Below are positions 32,762 through 41,093 of a stretch of DNA of 64,000 nt, piece by piece. The stretch spans positions 451,001-515,000 of the forward strand of contig NZ_CAJQTX010000001.1 of the NCBI RefSeq assembly GCF_907163085.1, in the 5' to 3' direction. The stretch comes from Candidatus Accumulibacter sp. ACC003 (GTDB lineage: Bacteria > Pseudomonadota > Gammaproteobacteria > Burkholderiales > Rhodocyclaceae). How positions within the stretch are numbered: position 1 is the stretch's first letter; each line of letters starts with the position of its first letter. The notes under the pieces were generated by a model. That model was not told where the DNA came from. It saw only the letters and a list, made by a program, of their open reading frames with translations, and did no database searches. A program made the position numbers and the translations under genes.

Positions 32762-33051
32762 TGCGCGGGGCAGGCGAGTTCACGGTGATCTGCTTCGACA
32801 TCGCCGACAATCGTCGGCGGCGGCGCGCCGTGCGCGTGCTCGAGTCATTTGCCTACCGCGCGCAGGAGAGCGTCTTCGAGGGCTATCTCGATGCTCGCGA
32901 ACGGCTGCGCCTGAAAGTCGCGCTGGCGACGGCGATCAAGGCCAGCGAAGATCGCCTGGCGATTTACGTCCTGGCGCCGACCGACCGCGCCGACGTGGTC
33001 TCGCTGGGCCACGGCCTGCCGGCCGAAGATTTCCAGGACGTGCTGCTCTGA
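32761..33051 (+). CDS. cas2: Cas2, second tandem copy
   Basis: A 96-residue second Cas2: FTVICFDIADNRRRRRAVRV carries the conserved Asp, and YRAQESVFEGYLDARE matches the first copy. It is translationally coupled to it by a 1-bp stop/start overlap. The two are clearly divergent, so this is not a recent duplication. Two adjacent cas2 genes are unusual; a heterodimer is conceivable. With cas1 truncated, their present role is unclear. Confidence 0.9.
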   Translation: MRGAGEFTVICFDIADNRRRRRAVRVLESFAYRAQESVFEGYLDARERLRLKVALATAIKASEDRLAIYVLAPTDRADVVSLGHGLPAEDFQDVLL

Positions 33052-33131
33052 GAGTGGGTAGTATCGGAATGGCGCCGCCACCCGTCCGGTGGCGCTGCTT
33101 GATTCATCCCCTGTCGGTGAAGGAGAACACG

Positions 33132-33416
33132 ATGCAAGCCATCGAACTTGAAACCACCCTATCCGCGCACGGCGGCATTGAGCTGCCAGCGGAACGCAAA
33201 GCGCTCTACGGCCGGCATGCGCGCGTGATTCTGCTGCTCGACGACGTGCCGCCGGCTGCGGCCCCGTCGACACCCGGAAGGGCTGAGCGGCAGGAGGCGC
33301 TGCGTCAGGCGCTGGTTGCCGTCGCACAAGCCGGGACTTTCGCGCACATCGACGATGCCTCGGCCTGGCAGCGCGAAGCGCGTAGTGATCGCGAGCAGCC
33401 CGGGCGCGAGGGCTGA
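33132..33416 (+). CDS. Antitoxin-like protein of a VapBC-type pair
   Basis: A 94-residue protein. MQAIELETTLSAHGGIELPA and LYGRHARVILLLDD have the pattern of small AbrB/VapB-like or uncharacterised antitoxins that precede PIN toxins; the rest is helical and probably binds the toxin. AAGGAG lies upstream of ATG 33132. Its stop is 3 bp before the broken toxin gene. If only the antitoxin is intact, it may persist as an orphan. Confidence 0.7.
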   Translation: MQAIELETTLSAHGGIELPAERKALYGRHARVILLLDDVPPAAAPSTPGRAERQEALRQALVAVAQAGTFAHIDDASAWQREARSDREQPGREG

Positions 33417-33419
33417 AGC

Positions 33420-33663
33420 ATGTGGCTGGCGGACAGTAACATCCGCATACACGCTTGCGGTCCCGGGTCACCCTCTGCAGGGCTGCTTGTTGGATCAGTT
33501 ACCGGCGATTTCGGTGGTCACGCGCATTGAGGTGCTTGGCTATCCACGTCTGCGCTTGGACGAGGAGATCTTGCTGCTCTCTTCATTCGACGAATATCCG
33601 ATTGGCGCGCGAACGGCTGAGCTCGCCATCGCCCTACGGCAGCAGCGAAAACTGTCGCTCTAA
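33420..33663 (+). pseudogene. Frameshifted, truncated PIN-domain toxin
   Basis: ATG 33420 starts MWLADSNIRIHACGPG, a PIN/VapC-like opening with its first Asp. From about 33460 the homology continues in another frame: GHPLQGCLLDQLPAISVVTR, then IEVLGYPRL with the second acidic residue, through ELAIALRQQRKLSL to a TAA at 33661. A full PIN domain would continue after KLSL with the third acidic cluster, so it is both frameshifted and truncated. The ribonuclease should be dead. Confidence 0.75.
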
Positions 33664-33723
33664 AGCAAAGCCATGCCGGGAGGGGGTCGCTTTGAAGAAC
33701 TGCACGATTATTGGAGATTAATT

Positions 33724-34158
33724 ATGTCTGAACCCGTAGAAATCCTGCGCGGAGTGGTGCACCCGTGGTATTGCGACAACTTTGGCCACATGAATGTGCG
33801 TTGGTATAGCCATTTCTTCGACGATGCCGCGTATCACCTTTGGCCGCTTTACTGGGGGAGTCACCGGAAAATGCAGGACGAGTTTGGCGTCCATACGGTG
33901 ACCGCTGCGGCGACGATTCAGTTTCTACACGAGTTGCTGGCCGGGGATTTGATTTTGGTCGATAGTTTGCTGACTCGCGTTGGCCGAAAAAGCTGCACTT
34001 TTACCGAACGGATGTTGCACGTCGACACCAGGGAAGTGCATGCGACATACGAAACCACCGAAGTCTTTTTTGACCCCATAAGCCGCAAGGCAAGAGAAAT
34101 TCCGGCCGCGATCAGGCCGGCGCTTGAAAAGGCCTGCCACCGCGCGCAAGAGGAGTAG
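33724..34158 (+). CDS. Hotdog-fold acyl-CoA thioesterase
   Basis: A 144-residue 4HBT-type thioesterase. The N-terminal GVVHPWYCDNFGHMNVRWYS segment, then HFFDDA, is the catalytic hotdog motif (Asp/His/Asn cluster) of this group. It ends KARE-IPAAIRPALEKA. ATG 33724 follows TTGGAG. It converges on class I phaC, whose 3' end is 40 bp away. It may hydrolyse hydroxyacyl-CoA or other acyl-CoA and balance the CoA pool against polymerisation. Confidence 0.85.
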   Translation: MSEPVEILRGVVHPWYCDNFGHMNVRWYSHFFDDAAYHLWPLYWGSHRKMQDEFGVHTVTAAATIQFLHELLAGDLILVDSLLTRVGRKSCTFTERMLHVDTREVHATYETTEVFFDPISRKAREIPAAIRPALEKACHRAQEE

Positions 34159-34197
34159 GAGTAGTCGAGGCGCGGTGGCTGAGCGCAACTGCTCTGC

Positions 34198-36069
34198 TTA
34201 TTGCATCAGCACGTAAGTCCCCGGAGCGTCGCACAGCACCTCGTAGCCCTTCTCGGGGTCGCCCATCGCTGGCGGTGCTTCGCTGCCCGACGAGTGGCGC
34301 GTCAGCCATTCCTGCCACGCCGGCCACCACGAGCCGGGCGTGCCTGGTGTCTGTTTCTTCCAGGTTTCCGGGTCGATGCAGCGGTCGCCTTCGTGGCAGA
34401 CGCTGAGCTGGTACGAGCGGTGTGGGTGGCCGGGTTCGTTGACGATGCCGACGTTGTGGCCGCCGCTGGTCAGGACGAAGGTCAGCTCGGTGGCGTCGCT
34501 TTGCAGGTGCAGCTTGTACACCGAGTGCCAGGGCGCGACGTGGTCGGCGACGGCGGCGACGGAGAAGATCGGGCAGTGGATGTCGCTGATCGAGATGGCG
34601 CGGCCCTCGACCATGTACTTGCCCTGGAAAAGCTGGTTGTCCACGTACAGCCGGCGCAGCAGTTCGGAGTGCTGGCGATACGGCATGCGCGTGCCGTCGG
34701 CGTTCCAGGCCATCAGGTCGAACATCGGTTCGCGGTGCCCGAGGTAATACTCGCGGACCATCTTCGACCAGATCAGGTCGGCAGATTTGAGCAGCTGGAA
34801 GCCGCCCGAGACCTGTTTGTGATCGAGGTAGCCCTTCTGCCACATCATGTCTTCGAGCAGCGTCACTTCGCTGGCGTCCATGAAAACGTTGATTTCGCCG
34901 ACTTCGGTGAAGTCGGTCATGGTCGTGAACAGCGTCACGCTGGCCAGGCGGTCGTCGCCGTCGCGCGCCATGGCGGCGGCGGTGATGGTCAGCAGGATGC
35001 CGCCCAGGCAGTAGCCGGCGGCGTGGATCTTGAGCCCGGGTTGCAGCTCGGCGACGACGTCGATGGCCGCCAGCGTGCCGTGCCGGCGGTAGTCTTCCAT
35101 GCCCAGGTTGCGGTGCTCCGGACCCGGGTTGAGCCAGGAGACCATGTACACCGTATGGCCGCGGTCGACCAGGTACTTGACCAGCGAGTTGTGCGGCGAG
35201 AGGTCGAGGATGTAGTACTTCATCATCCACGCCGATTGCATCAGCACGGGTTCGCGCTGCACCGTATCGGTGGTCGGCGTGTATTGAATCAGCTCGATCA
35301 GGTGATTGCGGTAGACCACCTTGCCGGGAGTGATGGCCAGGTTTTCGCCGACCTTGAAGGCCTCGACGCCGGCGGGCGCTTCATTGCGCAGCGAGCGCTT
35401 GAAGTCGTCGCGATAGTTGGCGGCGCCGCGCACCAGATTGCCGCCGCGTTCGGCGATCGTCGCGGTGGCGATCTCGGGGTTGAGAAAGGGGACGTTGCAC
35501 GGAGCGCTCATGTCGAGGATCTGGCGCGCGGTGAACGACACCGCCGCCTCGCTGTGTTTGGCGATGCCGCGCACGCCGGTGGTCGCGTTATGCCACCACT
35601 GCTGGTTGAGCAGGAAGCCCTGGTAGATGACGTTGTAGGGGAAGCGTTGCCAGCCGGGATGGTCGAAACGGTGGTCGCCGGGAAGCGGTTCGATACACGG
35701 CTCGGCCTTGCCGGTGGCGATCGACGTCAGCGCGTAGCTGCCCAGGCGCAGCGCTTTCCGTGTCGCCTTGGCGGCGAGTTGAAACCGTTTGCCGGGCGAC
35801 GACGCGAGGTGCACCGTCCAGTCGAGGTAGGCCATCGCCAGCGACGCGGGTGAAACGCCTCCGGTAAACTGACCGAGCGCGATATTGGTCATCCGGTCGA
35901 TTTCTTCGAGCGCGTCGGAATCGAGCATGCGGCGGTCGCCGAGGCGGCGCGAGAGGTCCGCCGGTGGTGTGGCGTTGGCGGTTGCTGCGTCGGTCTGGGC
36001 GCTGCGTTCGGTTGCTGGCGCTGGTTCGTCGCGGGCAGGCTCGGTAGCGTCGATCGGGTTCGTGCTCAT
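34198..36069 (-). CDS. phaC: Class I polyhydroxyalkanoate synthase
   Basis: Polymerises (R)-3-hydroxyacyl-CoA on PHA granules. The 623-residue length is typical of class I. The catalytic Cys354 is in HAAGYCLGG, the Asp in VAAVADHVAPW and the His in TSGGHNVGIVN. VPFLNPEIA-like and WWHNATTGVRGIAKH segments mark the PhaC N-terminal domain. ATG 36069 starts a disordered Ala/Thr/Pro-rich leader (residues 1-40). An upstream in-frame extension reads as non-coding. Unlike many class I loci there is no phaA or phaB next to it. Confidence 0.95.
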   Translation of the reverse strand: MSTNPIDATEPARDEPAPATERSAQTDAATANATPPADLSRRLGDRRMLDSDALEEIDRMTNIALGQFTGGVSPASLAMAYLDWTVHLASSPGKRFQLAAKATRKALRLGSYALTSIATGKAEPCIEPLPGDHRFDHPGWQRFPYNVIYQGFLLNQQWWHNATTGVRGIAKHSEAAVSFTARQILDMSAPCNVPFLNPEIATATIAERGGNLVRGAANYRDDFKRSLRNEAPAGVEAFKVGENLAITPGKVVYRNHLIELIQYTPTTDTVQREPVLMQSAWMMKYYILDLSPHNSLVKYLVDRGHTVYMVSWLNPGPEHRNLGMEDYRRHGTLAAIDVVAELQPGLKIHAAGYCLGGILLTITAAAMARDGDDRLASVTLFTTMTDFTEVGEINVFMDASEVTLLEDMMWQKGYLDHKQVSGGFQLLKSADLIWSKMVREYYLGHREPMFDLMAWNADGTRMPYRQHSELLRRLYVDNQLFQGKYMVEGRAISISDIHCPIFSVAAVADHVAPWHSVYKLHLQSDATELTFVLTSGGHNVGIVNEPGHPHRSYQLSVCHEGDRCIDPETWKKQTPGTPGSWWPAWQEWLTRHSSGSEAPPAMGDPEKGYEVLCDAPGTYVLMQ

Positions 36070-36613
36070 GGTGTTGTGTCCATTGATTGCTGCATCGTTC
36101 GTTATGTGTTGGCGTCGAAGATTTGATGCAAGCGGTGCTGATGAATCGGGATACCCCCCCCAATGATGAAAGTATGACCCCTTCCTCCACCCGTCGTGCG
36201 CTTTCCGGCTTGCCCGCCGGAATCGTTCGCCGGGCAGGGCGCGGCTGTGCGCGTTGGTGGCACGCCGGTGGCACGCTGGTGCCACATTCCGTCTCACCCC
36301 GGCGCTTCTCGCGCAGCGGCGAGCAGGGGGGTTCGTAAGTCGTCGCGTTGCACGGGAAGATTGAATGCTAAGAGATGCAGCGGCTGACGCCCTGATCCAG
36401 GTCAACTTGTGCCGTGCTGGCGCGGCGCGAGCCGGCGGCATGCCGCGCTTCCGGTTGTGGAAATGGCTCTGTGCAGGCCGTGCAAATTGGTTCTTTTTAA
36501 GGCCAATAATGTTCTAGCATCATTTGCTGCCAAGCAGCGCTGAGCTTGTCACGTTGGCGGCGGGCAGGGCGAACTATCGTGATGACGCGCAACGACCAGT
36601 CAGGAGGCTGTTA
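36070..36613. other. Divergent promoter region of phaC and the polyamine ABC operon
   Basis: About 545 bp without a supported gene. It contains a run of nine C (36153-36161). AT-richer sequence at 36480-36515 (ATTGG...CCAATAATG) might carry the plus-strand promoter of the ABC operon, but the -35/-10 spacing is poor. AGGAGG at 36602-36607 is the ribosome site of the ATPase gene. Confidence 0.45.
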
Positions 36614-37750
36614 ATGAACCAGGCCGTTCCCGGTGCCAGCAGCGCCGACAGTGCGCCGCACGTCTCGTTTCGCGGCACGCAGAAGACCTACGACGGCGAA
36701 CACCTGATCGTCAGCGATCTCAACCTCGACATTCGCCGCGGCGAATTCCTGACCTTGCTCGGCCCCTCGGGTTCGGGCAAGACGACCTGCCTGATGATGC
36801 TGGCTGGCTTCGAAACGCCGACCGCAGGCGAGATTCGCCTCGGCGACCAGGTGATCAACAAGGTGCCGCCGCACAAGCGCAACATCGGCATGGTCTTCCA
36901 GAACTACGCGCTGTTCCCGCACATGACGGTCGCCGAGAACCTGCGTTTTCCGCTGGCGGTGCGCAAGCTGTCGGCCGCCGATATCGACCTCAAGGTCAAG
37001 AATGCGCTCGACATGGTGCGCCTCGGCGAATTCGCCAAGCGCTACCCGCAGCAACTTTCGGGAGGCCAGCAGCAGCGCGTCGCGTTGGCGCGGGCGCTGG
37101 TCTTCGACCCCGAACTGGTGCTGATGGACGAACCGCTGGGCGCGCTCGACAAGCAGTTGCGCGAGCATATGCAGCTGGAAATCAAGCATATCCACCAGAG
37201 CCTTGGCGTTACTGTCGTTTTCGTCACGCACGACCAGGGCGAGGCGCTGACCATGTCCGATCGCATCGCCGTTTTCGACCAGGGGGTGATCCAGCAGATC
37301 GATAGCCCGGAAGCGCTCTACGAGCGCCCGGCGAACTCCTTCGTGGCCAGCTTCATCGGCGAAAACAACGCCCTGCACGGCACCGTCGAGTCGCTCGACG
37401 GCGACTTTTGCCGGGTACGCCTCGACTGCGGCGCCGAAGTCCTGGCGCGCGCCGGCAACGTCGCCGGGGCAGGCGTGCGGACGATGCTCTCGGTGCGCCC
37501 GGAGCGCGCTTTCCTGGTCAATGGCCCGGCGCCATCGGTCAACGTCTTTGCCGGCGCGGTGAAGGAGGTGATCTATCTTGGTGACCACGTGCGGATTCGT
37601 CTTGGCCTGGCCGGCAGTCACGACTTCACCGTCAAGACGCCGATCTCGCAGCTCGACAAGAGCCTGCAGGCGGGTGATCAGATACAGGTGGCGATGGACC
37701 CGGCGCATATTTCCGCACTCGATGCGCCCGACGCCGCCACCGCGATGTAG
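36614..37750 (+). CDS. potA: Spermidine/putrescine-type ABC transporter ATPase
   Basis: A 378-residue cytoplasmic ATPase of the polyamine/Fe uptake class. Walker A GPSGSGKTT, Q-loop VFQNYALFPHMT, signature LSGGQQQRVALARAL, Walker B LVLMDEPLGALD and H-loop VTHDQGEAL are all present. The C-terminal third is a TOBE regulatory domain (MLSVRPERAFLVN). A perfect AGGAGG ribosome site precedes ATG 36614, better than any upstream start. It is first of four genes for a complete importer. Confidence 0.93.
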   Translation: MNQAVPGASSADSAPHVSFRGTQKTYDGEHLIVSDLNLDIRRGEFLTLLGPSGSGKTTCLMMLAGFETPTAGEIRLGDQVINKVPPHKRNIGMVFQNYALFPHMTVAENLRFPLAVRKLSAADIDLKVKNALDMVRLGEFAKRYPQQLSGGQQQRVALARALVFDPELVLMDEPLGALDKQLREHMQLEIKHIHQSLGVTVVFVTHDQGEALTMSDRIAVFDQGVIQQIDSPEALYERPANSFVASFIGENNALHGTVESLDGDFCRVRLDCGAEVLARAGNVAGAGVRTMLSVRPERAFLVNGPAPSVNVFAGAVKEVIYLGDHVRIRLGLAGSHDFTVKTPISQLDKSLQAGDQIQVAMDPAHISALDAPDAATAM

Positions 37751-37829
37751 GCGGTGACGTCGCCTGGCGACGAGTGTGGCTGGCGGTAAGTGGTAGCGAC
37801 TGTAACGACAATCAACGGAGGTGACAAAG

Positions 37830-38870
37830 ATGAAACAGAAGCAATCGACGATGAAGTGCCTGGCCCTGGCCATCGGCATGGCGACGATGGGCGCGGCCCA
37901 CGCCGACCTGACGGTGATTTCCTTTGGCGGCACCAACCAGAAAGCGCAGGTGAAGGCTTTTTACGAACCCTTTACCAGGGACACCAAAATCGGCATCGTG
38001 CAGGGTGAATACAACGGCGAGCAGGCCAAGATCAAGGCCATGGTCGACGCCAAGAACGTCACCTGGGACGTCGTCGAGGTCGAATCGCCCGAACTCGCGC
38101 GCGGCTGCGAGGAAGGCGTCTACGAGAAGCTCGACTACAGCAAGATCGGCAACAAGAAGGATTACCTCGACTCGGCGATTCGCGAGTGCGGTTTTGGTTT
38201 CTTCGTCTGGTCTACGGTGCTCGCCTACAACGCCGACAACCTCAAGACCGCGCCGACATCGTGGGCCGATTTCTGGGATTTGAAGAAATTTCCCGGCAAG
38301 CGCGGCATGCGCAAGGGCGCCAAATTCACCCTCGAATTCGCGCTGATGGCCGATGGTGTGAAGCCCGCCGACGTATACAAGGTGCTCGGCAGCAAAGCCG
38401 GTGTCGAACGCGCCTTCAAGAAGCTCGACCAGATCAAGCCGCAAATCCAGTGGTGGGAGGCCGGCGCGCAGCCACCGCAGTTGCTCGCTTCCGGCGACGT
38501 GGTGATGAGTTCGGCGTACAACGGCCGCATCGCCGCTGCCCAGCAGGAAGGCCGAAACCTGAAGATCGTATGGACCGGCAACATCTACGACGTGGAATTC
38601 TTCGCTCTTCCGGTCGGCGTCGCGCAGCGCGACGCGGCCTACAAGTTCCTGGCGACGGTCGGCAAAGCGGACCATCAGAAGGTCTATTCCAGCGAGATTC
38701 CCTATGGACCGACCAACCTCAAGGCGATGGCGCAAATCCCGCCAGCGGTAGCCGCCGAGTTGCCGACGGCGCCGGCCAACGCCAAGACGGCGATGGCCAG
38801 CAACACCTCGTTCTGGGTTGAGCACGGCGAAGACCTCGAGCAGCGCTTCAACGCTTGGGCCGCCAGGTAG
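37830..38870 (+). CDS. potD: Polyamine ABC transporter periplasmic binding protein
   Basis: A 346-residue exported protein. The signal peptide is CLALAIGMATMGAAHA, cleaved before DLTVISFGG. The mature part has the PotD/PotF-like features VTWDVVEVESPELARGCEEG and WADFWDLKKFPGKRGMRKGA. ATG 37830 is preferred to GTG 37821, which lies inside the GGAGGTG ribosome site. It follows the ATPase by 79 bp. Substrate is probably a polyamine or related cation; this is inferred from the family. Confidence 0.9.
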   Translation: MKQKQSTMKCLALAIGMATMGAAHADLTVISFGGTNQKAQVKAFYEPFTRDTKIGIVQGEYNGEQAKIKAMVDAKNVTWDVVEVESPELARGCEEGVYEKLDYSKIGNKKDYLDSAIRECGFGFFVWSTVLAYNADNLKTAPTSWADFWDLKKFPGKRGMRKGAKFTLEFALMADGVKPADVYKVLGSKAGVERAFKKLDQIKPQIQWWEAGAQPPQLLASGDVVMSSAYNGRIAAAQQEGRNLKIVWTGNIYDVEFFALPVGVAQRDAAYKFLATVGKADHQKVYSSEIPYGPTNLKAMAQIPPAVAAELPTAPANAKTAMASNTSFWVEHGEDLEQRFNAWAAR

Positions 38871-38930
38871 AGCGCCTGCGGCATTTCCCCGGGGCGATCG
38901 CTCCGGGGTGGCTGACGAAAGGAAAGCAGG

Positions 38931-40199
38931 ATGAGCGCCAACGCCAGCAGCGCCACCGTATCCGGACCCCCGAACACGACGGCGCTGCCGCTCAAGACGC
39001 AACTGCGCCGCGCCGAGCGCTTGAAGAAGCTGAAGTACGGGGCCCTGATCGCGCCGCTGGCCTTGTTCCTGCTGCTGACCTTTCTGTGGCCGATTGGCGC
39101 GCTGCTGATGCGCAGCGTCGAAAACCCCGAGGTCCCCGAAGCGCTGCCGCAAACGCTGCACGCGCTCGCCGGCTGGGACCGCCAGGCGCTCCCCGGCGAC
39201 GCCGTTTTCGCGGCGCTGGTCGCCGATCTGACCGAGAACAAGGGCAGCCGGACGCTGGCCGTGGCGGCCAAACGCCTGAACATGGAAGAACCGGGCTTTC
39301 GCTCGCTGTTCATGAACAGCGCGCGCAAGATGCCGCTCGAGCCTGGCGTCGCGCCCCGGCAAGCCTTGCTGGAAATGGACCCGCAGTGGGGCGAGCTCGC
39401 CACCTGGCAGTTGATCGCCCGTAACGGCCGCGCCTACACCGACTACTTCCTGCTGGCGGCGCTCGACATGTACCGCGACGGCGCTGGTGATATCACCCAG
39501 GCCGACCCGCTGTCGTCGATCTTCGTCGACATCTTCGCGCGCACCTTCTGGATGAGCCTGATCGTCACCATCTGGTGTCTGGCGCTCGGTTATCCGGTGG
39601 CCTACCTGCTCGCCACGCAGTCGTCGCGGGTCTCCAACCTGTTGATGATCTTCGTCCTGCTACCTTTCTGGACGTCGATCCTGGTGCGCGTCGCGGCGTG
39701 GATCGTCCTGCTGCAGCAGGGCGGCCTGATCAACATGGGGCTGATCTCGCTGGGGATCATCGACCAGCCGCTGCAGCTGGTCTTCAACCGCATCGGGGTG
39801 TACATCGCGATGGTGCACATCCTCTTGCCGTTCATGATCCTGCCGCTCTACAGCGTCATGAAGGGAATCTCGCCAACCTACCTGCGGGCGGCGGTTTCGC
39901 TCGGTTGCCCGCCGTTCCGGAGCTACTGGAAAGTCTATTTCCCGATGACCGTCCCGGGCGTCGCGGCCGGCGGCCTGCTGGTGTTCATCATCGCGATGGG
40001 TTACTACATCACGCCGGCTTTGCTCGGTAGCCCGAAGGAGCAGATGGCCAGCTACTTTGTCGCCTTCTACACCAACGAGACGACCAACTGGGGGATGGCG
40101 GCGGCGCTCTCGGCGGTGCTGCTGGTGGCGACGATGATCCTCTACTTTGTCTATAACCGCCTGGTCGGCAGCGCCAGCTCCGGCGCCAAACCCCGCTGA
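38931..40199 (+). CDS. potB: Polyamine ABC transporter permease, PotB type
   Basis: A 422-residue inner-membrane permease. After a first helix (ALIAPLALFLLLTFLWPIGA) comes a long periplasmic loop of about 150 residues, unusual for PotB and more like the extended PotB/H members. Five further helices follow. The coupling motif that meets the ATPase is AAVSLGCPPFRSYWKVYFPM. GCAGG lies before ATG 38931. The second permease starts 12 bp downstream. Confidence 0.9.
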   Translation: MSANASSATVSGPPNTTALPLKTQLRRAERLKKLKYGALIAPLALFLLLTFLWPIGALLMRSVENPEVPEALPQTLHALAGWDRQALPGDAVFAALVADLTENKGSRTLAVAAKRLNMEEPGFRSLFMNSARKMPLEPGVAPRQALLEMDPQWGELATWQLIARNGRAYTDYFLLAALDMYRDGAGDITQADPLSSIFVDIFARTFWMSLIVTIWCLALGYPVAYLLATQSSRVSNLLMIFVLLPFWTSILVRVAAWIVLLQQGGLINMGLISLGIIDQPLQLVFNRIGVYIAMVHILLPFMILPLYSVMKGISPTYLRAAVSLGCPPFRSYWKVYFPMTVPGVAAGGLLVFIIAMGYYITPALLGSPKEQMASYFVAFYTNETTNWGMAAALSAVLLVATMILYFVYNRLVGSASSGAKPR

Positions 40200-40211
40200 C
40201 CGGAGCCGATC

Positions 40212-41033
40212 ATGATTCCCGCCTATGCCTCGCTGCCCGAACGGATCTGGTACTACGTTTTCCGCATCGGCTGCGGCCTGATCCTGCTGTTCCTGGTGAT
40301 CCCGATCCTGGTCATCATTCCCCTGTCGTTCAATTCGGATTCGTTCCTGATCTACCCGATGTCGGGCTTCTCGCTGCGTTGGTACGAGGAGTTCTTCTTC
40401 TCCGACACCTGGATTCACGCGCTGAAGAACAGCCTGATCGTGGCGCCTTTCGCGACGCTGCTGGCGATGGTTTTCGGGACGCTGGCGTCGATCGGCCTGA
40501 CGCGCGTGGATTTCCCCGGCAAGGCACTGGTCACCGCGATTCTGATTTCGCCGATGGTCGTGCCGGTGGTCATCGTCGGCGTCGCCACCTATTTGGTCTT
40601 CGCGCCGATCGGCCTGTCGGGCAGCTACCTCGGCCTGATCCTCGTGCATGCAGCGCTCGGCGTGCCCTTCGTGGTGACCACCGTCAGCGCCACGCTGCAG
40701 GGCTTCGACTACAACCTGGTGCGCGCCGCCGCCAGTCTCGGCGCCAATCCGCTCACTGCCTTCTTCCGGGTGACCTTGCCGCTGGTCGCGCCCGGGGTGA
40801 TCTCGGGCGGCCTGTTCGCCTTCGGAATTTCCTTCGACGAGGTCGTTGTCACGCTGTTCCTGGCGAGCCCCGAGCAGACGACGCTGCCGCGGCAGATGTT
40901 CTCCGGGATCCGCGAGAACATCAGTCCGGCGATCGCCGCGGTGGCGACCATCCTGACGCTTTTCGCGGTCCTCATGCTGCTCGCGCTGGAATGGCTGCGC
41001 GGCCGTTCGGAGCGCCTGCGTAGCGGCGGCTAG
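40212..41033 (+). CDS. potC: Polyamine ABC transporter permease, PotC type
   Basis: A 273-residue inner-membrane permease with six helices. The EAA-loop coupling motif is RAAASLGANPLTAFFRVTLP. It ends in an Arg-rich cytosolic tail. Partner of the preceding PotB-like permease; together with the ATPase and binding protein it makes a full importer. It is convergent with the MocR-type regulator, 60 bp away. Confidence 0.92.
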   Translation: MIPAYASLPERIWYYVFRIGCGLILLFLVIPILVIIPLSFNSDSFLIYPMSGFSLRWYEEFFFSDTWIHALKNSLIVAPFATLLAMVFGTLASIGLTRVDFPGKALVTAILISPMVVPVVIVGVATYLVFAPIGLSGSYLGLILVHAALGVPFVVTTVSATLQGFDYNLVRAAASLGANPLTAFFRVTLPLVAPGVISGGLFAFGISFDEVVVTLFLASPEQTTLPRQMFSGIRENISPAIAAVATILTLFAVLMLLALEWLRGRSERLRSGG

Positions 41034-41093
41034 CGGCGACTCGGTCGCGTTGCCTATGGGCGGACTGGCGGTATCGGCGTAATGCCCGCCGGC

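Noticed and set aside
37812-39362. 516-codon minus-strand frame over potD/potB
   Set aside because: Antisense to binding protein and permease with signal peptide and membrane helices.
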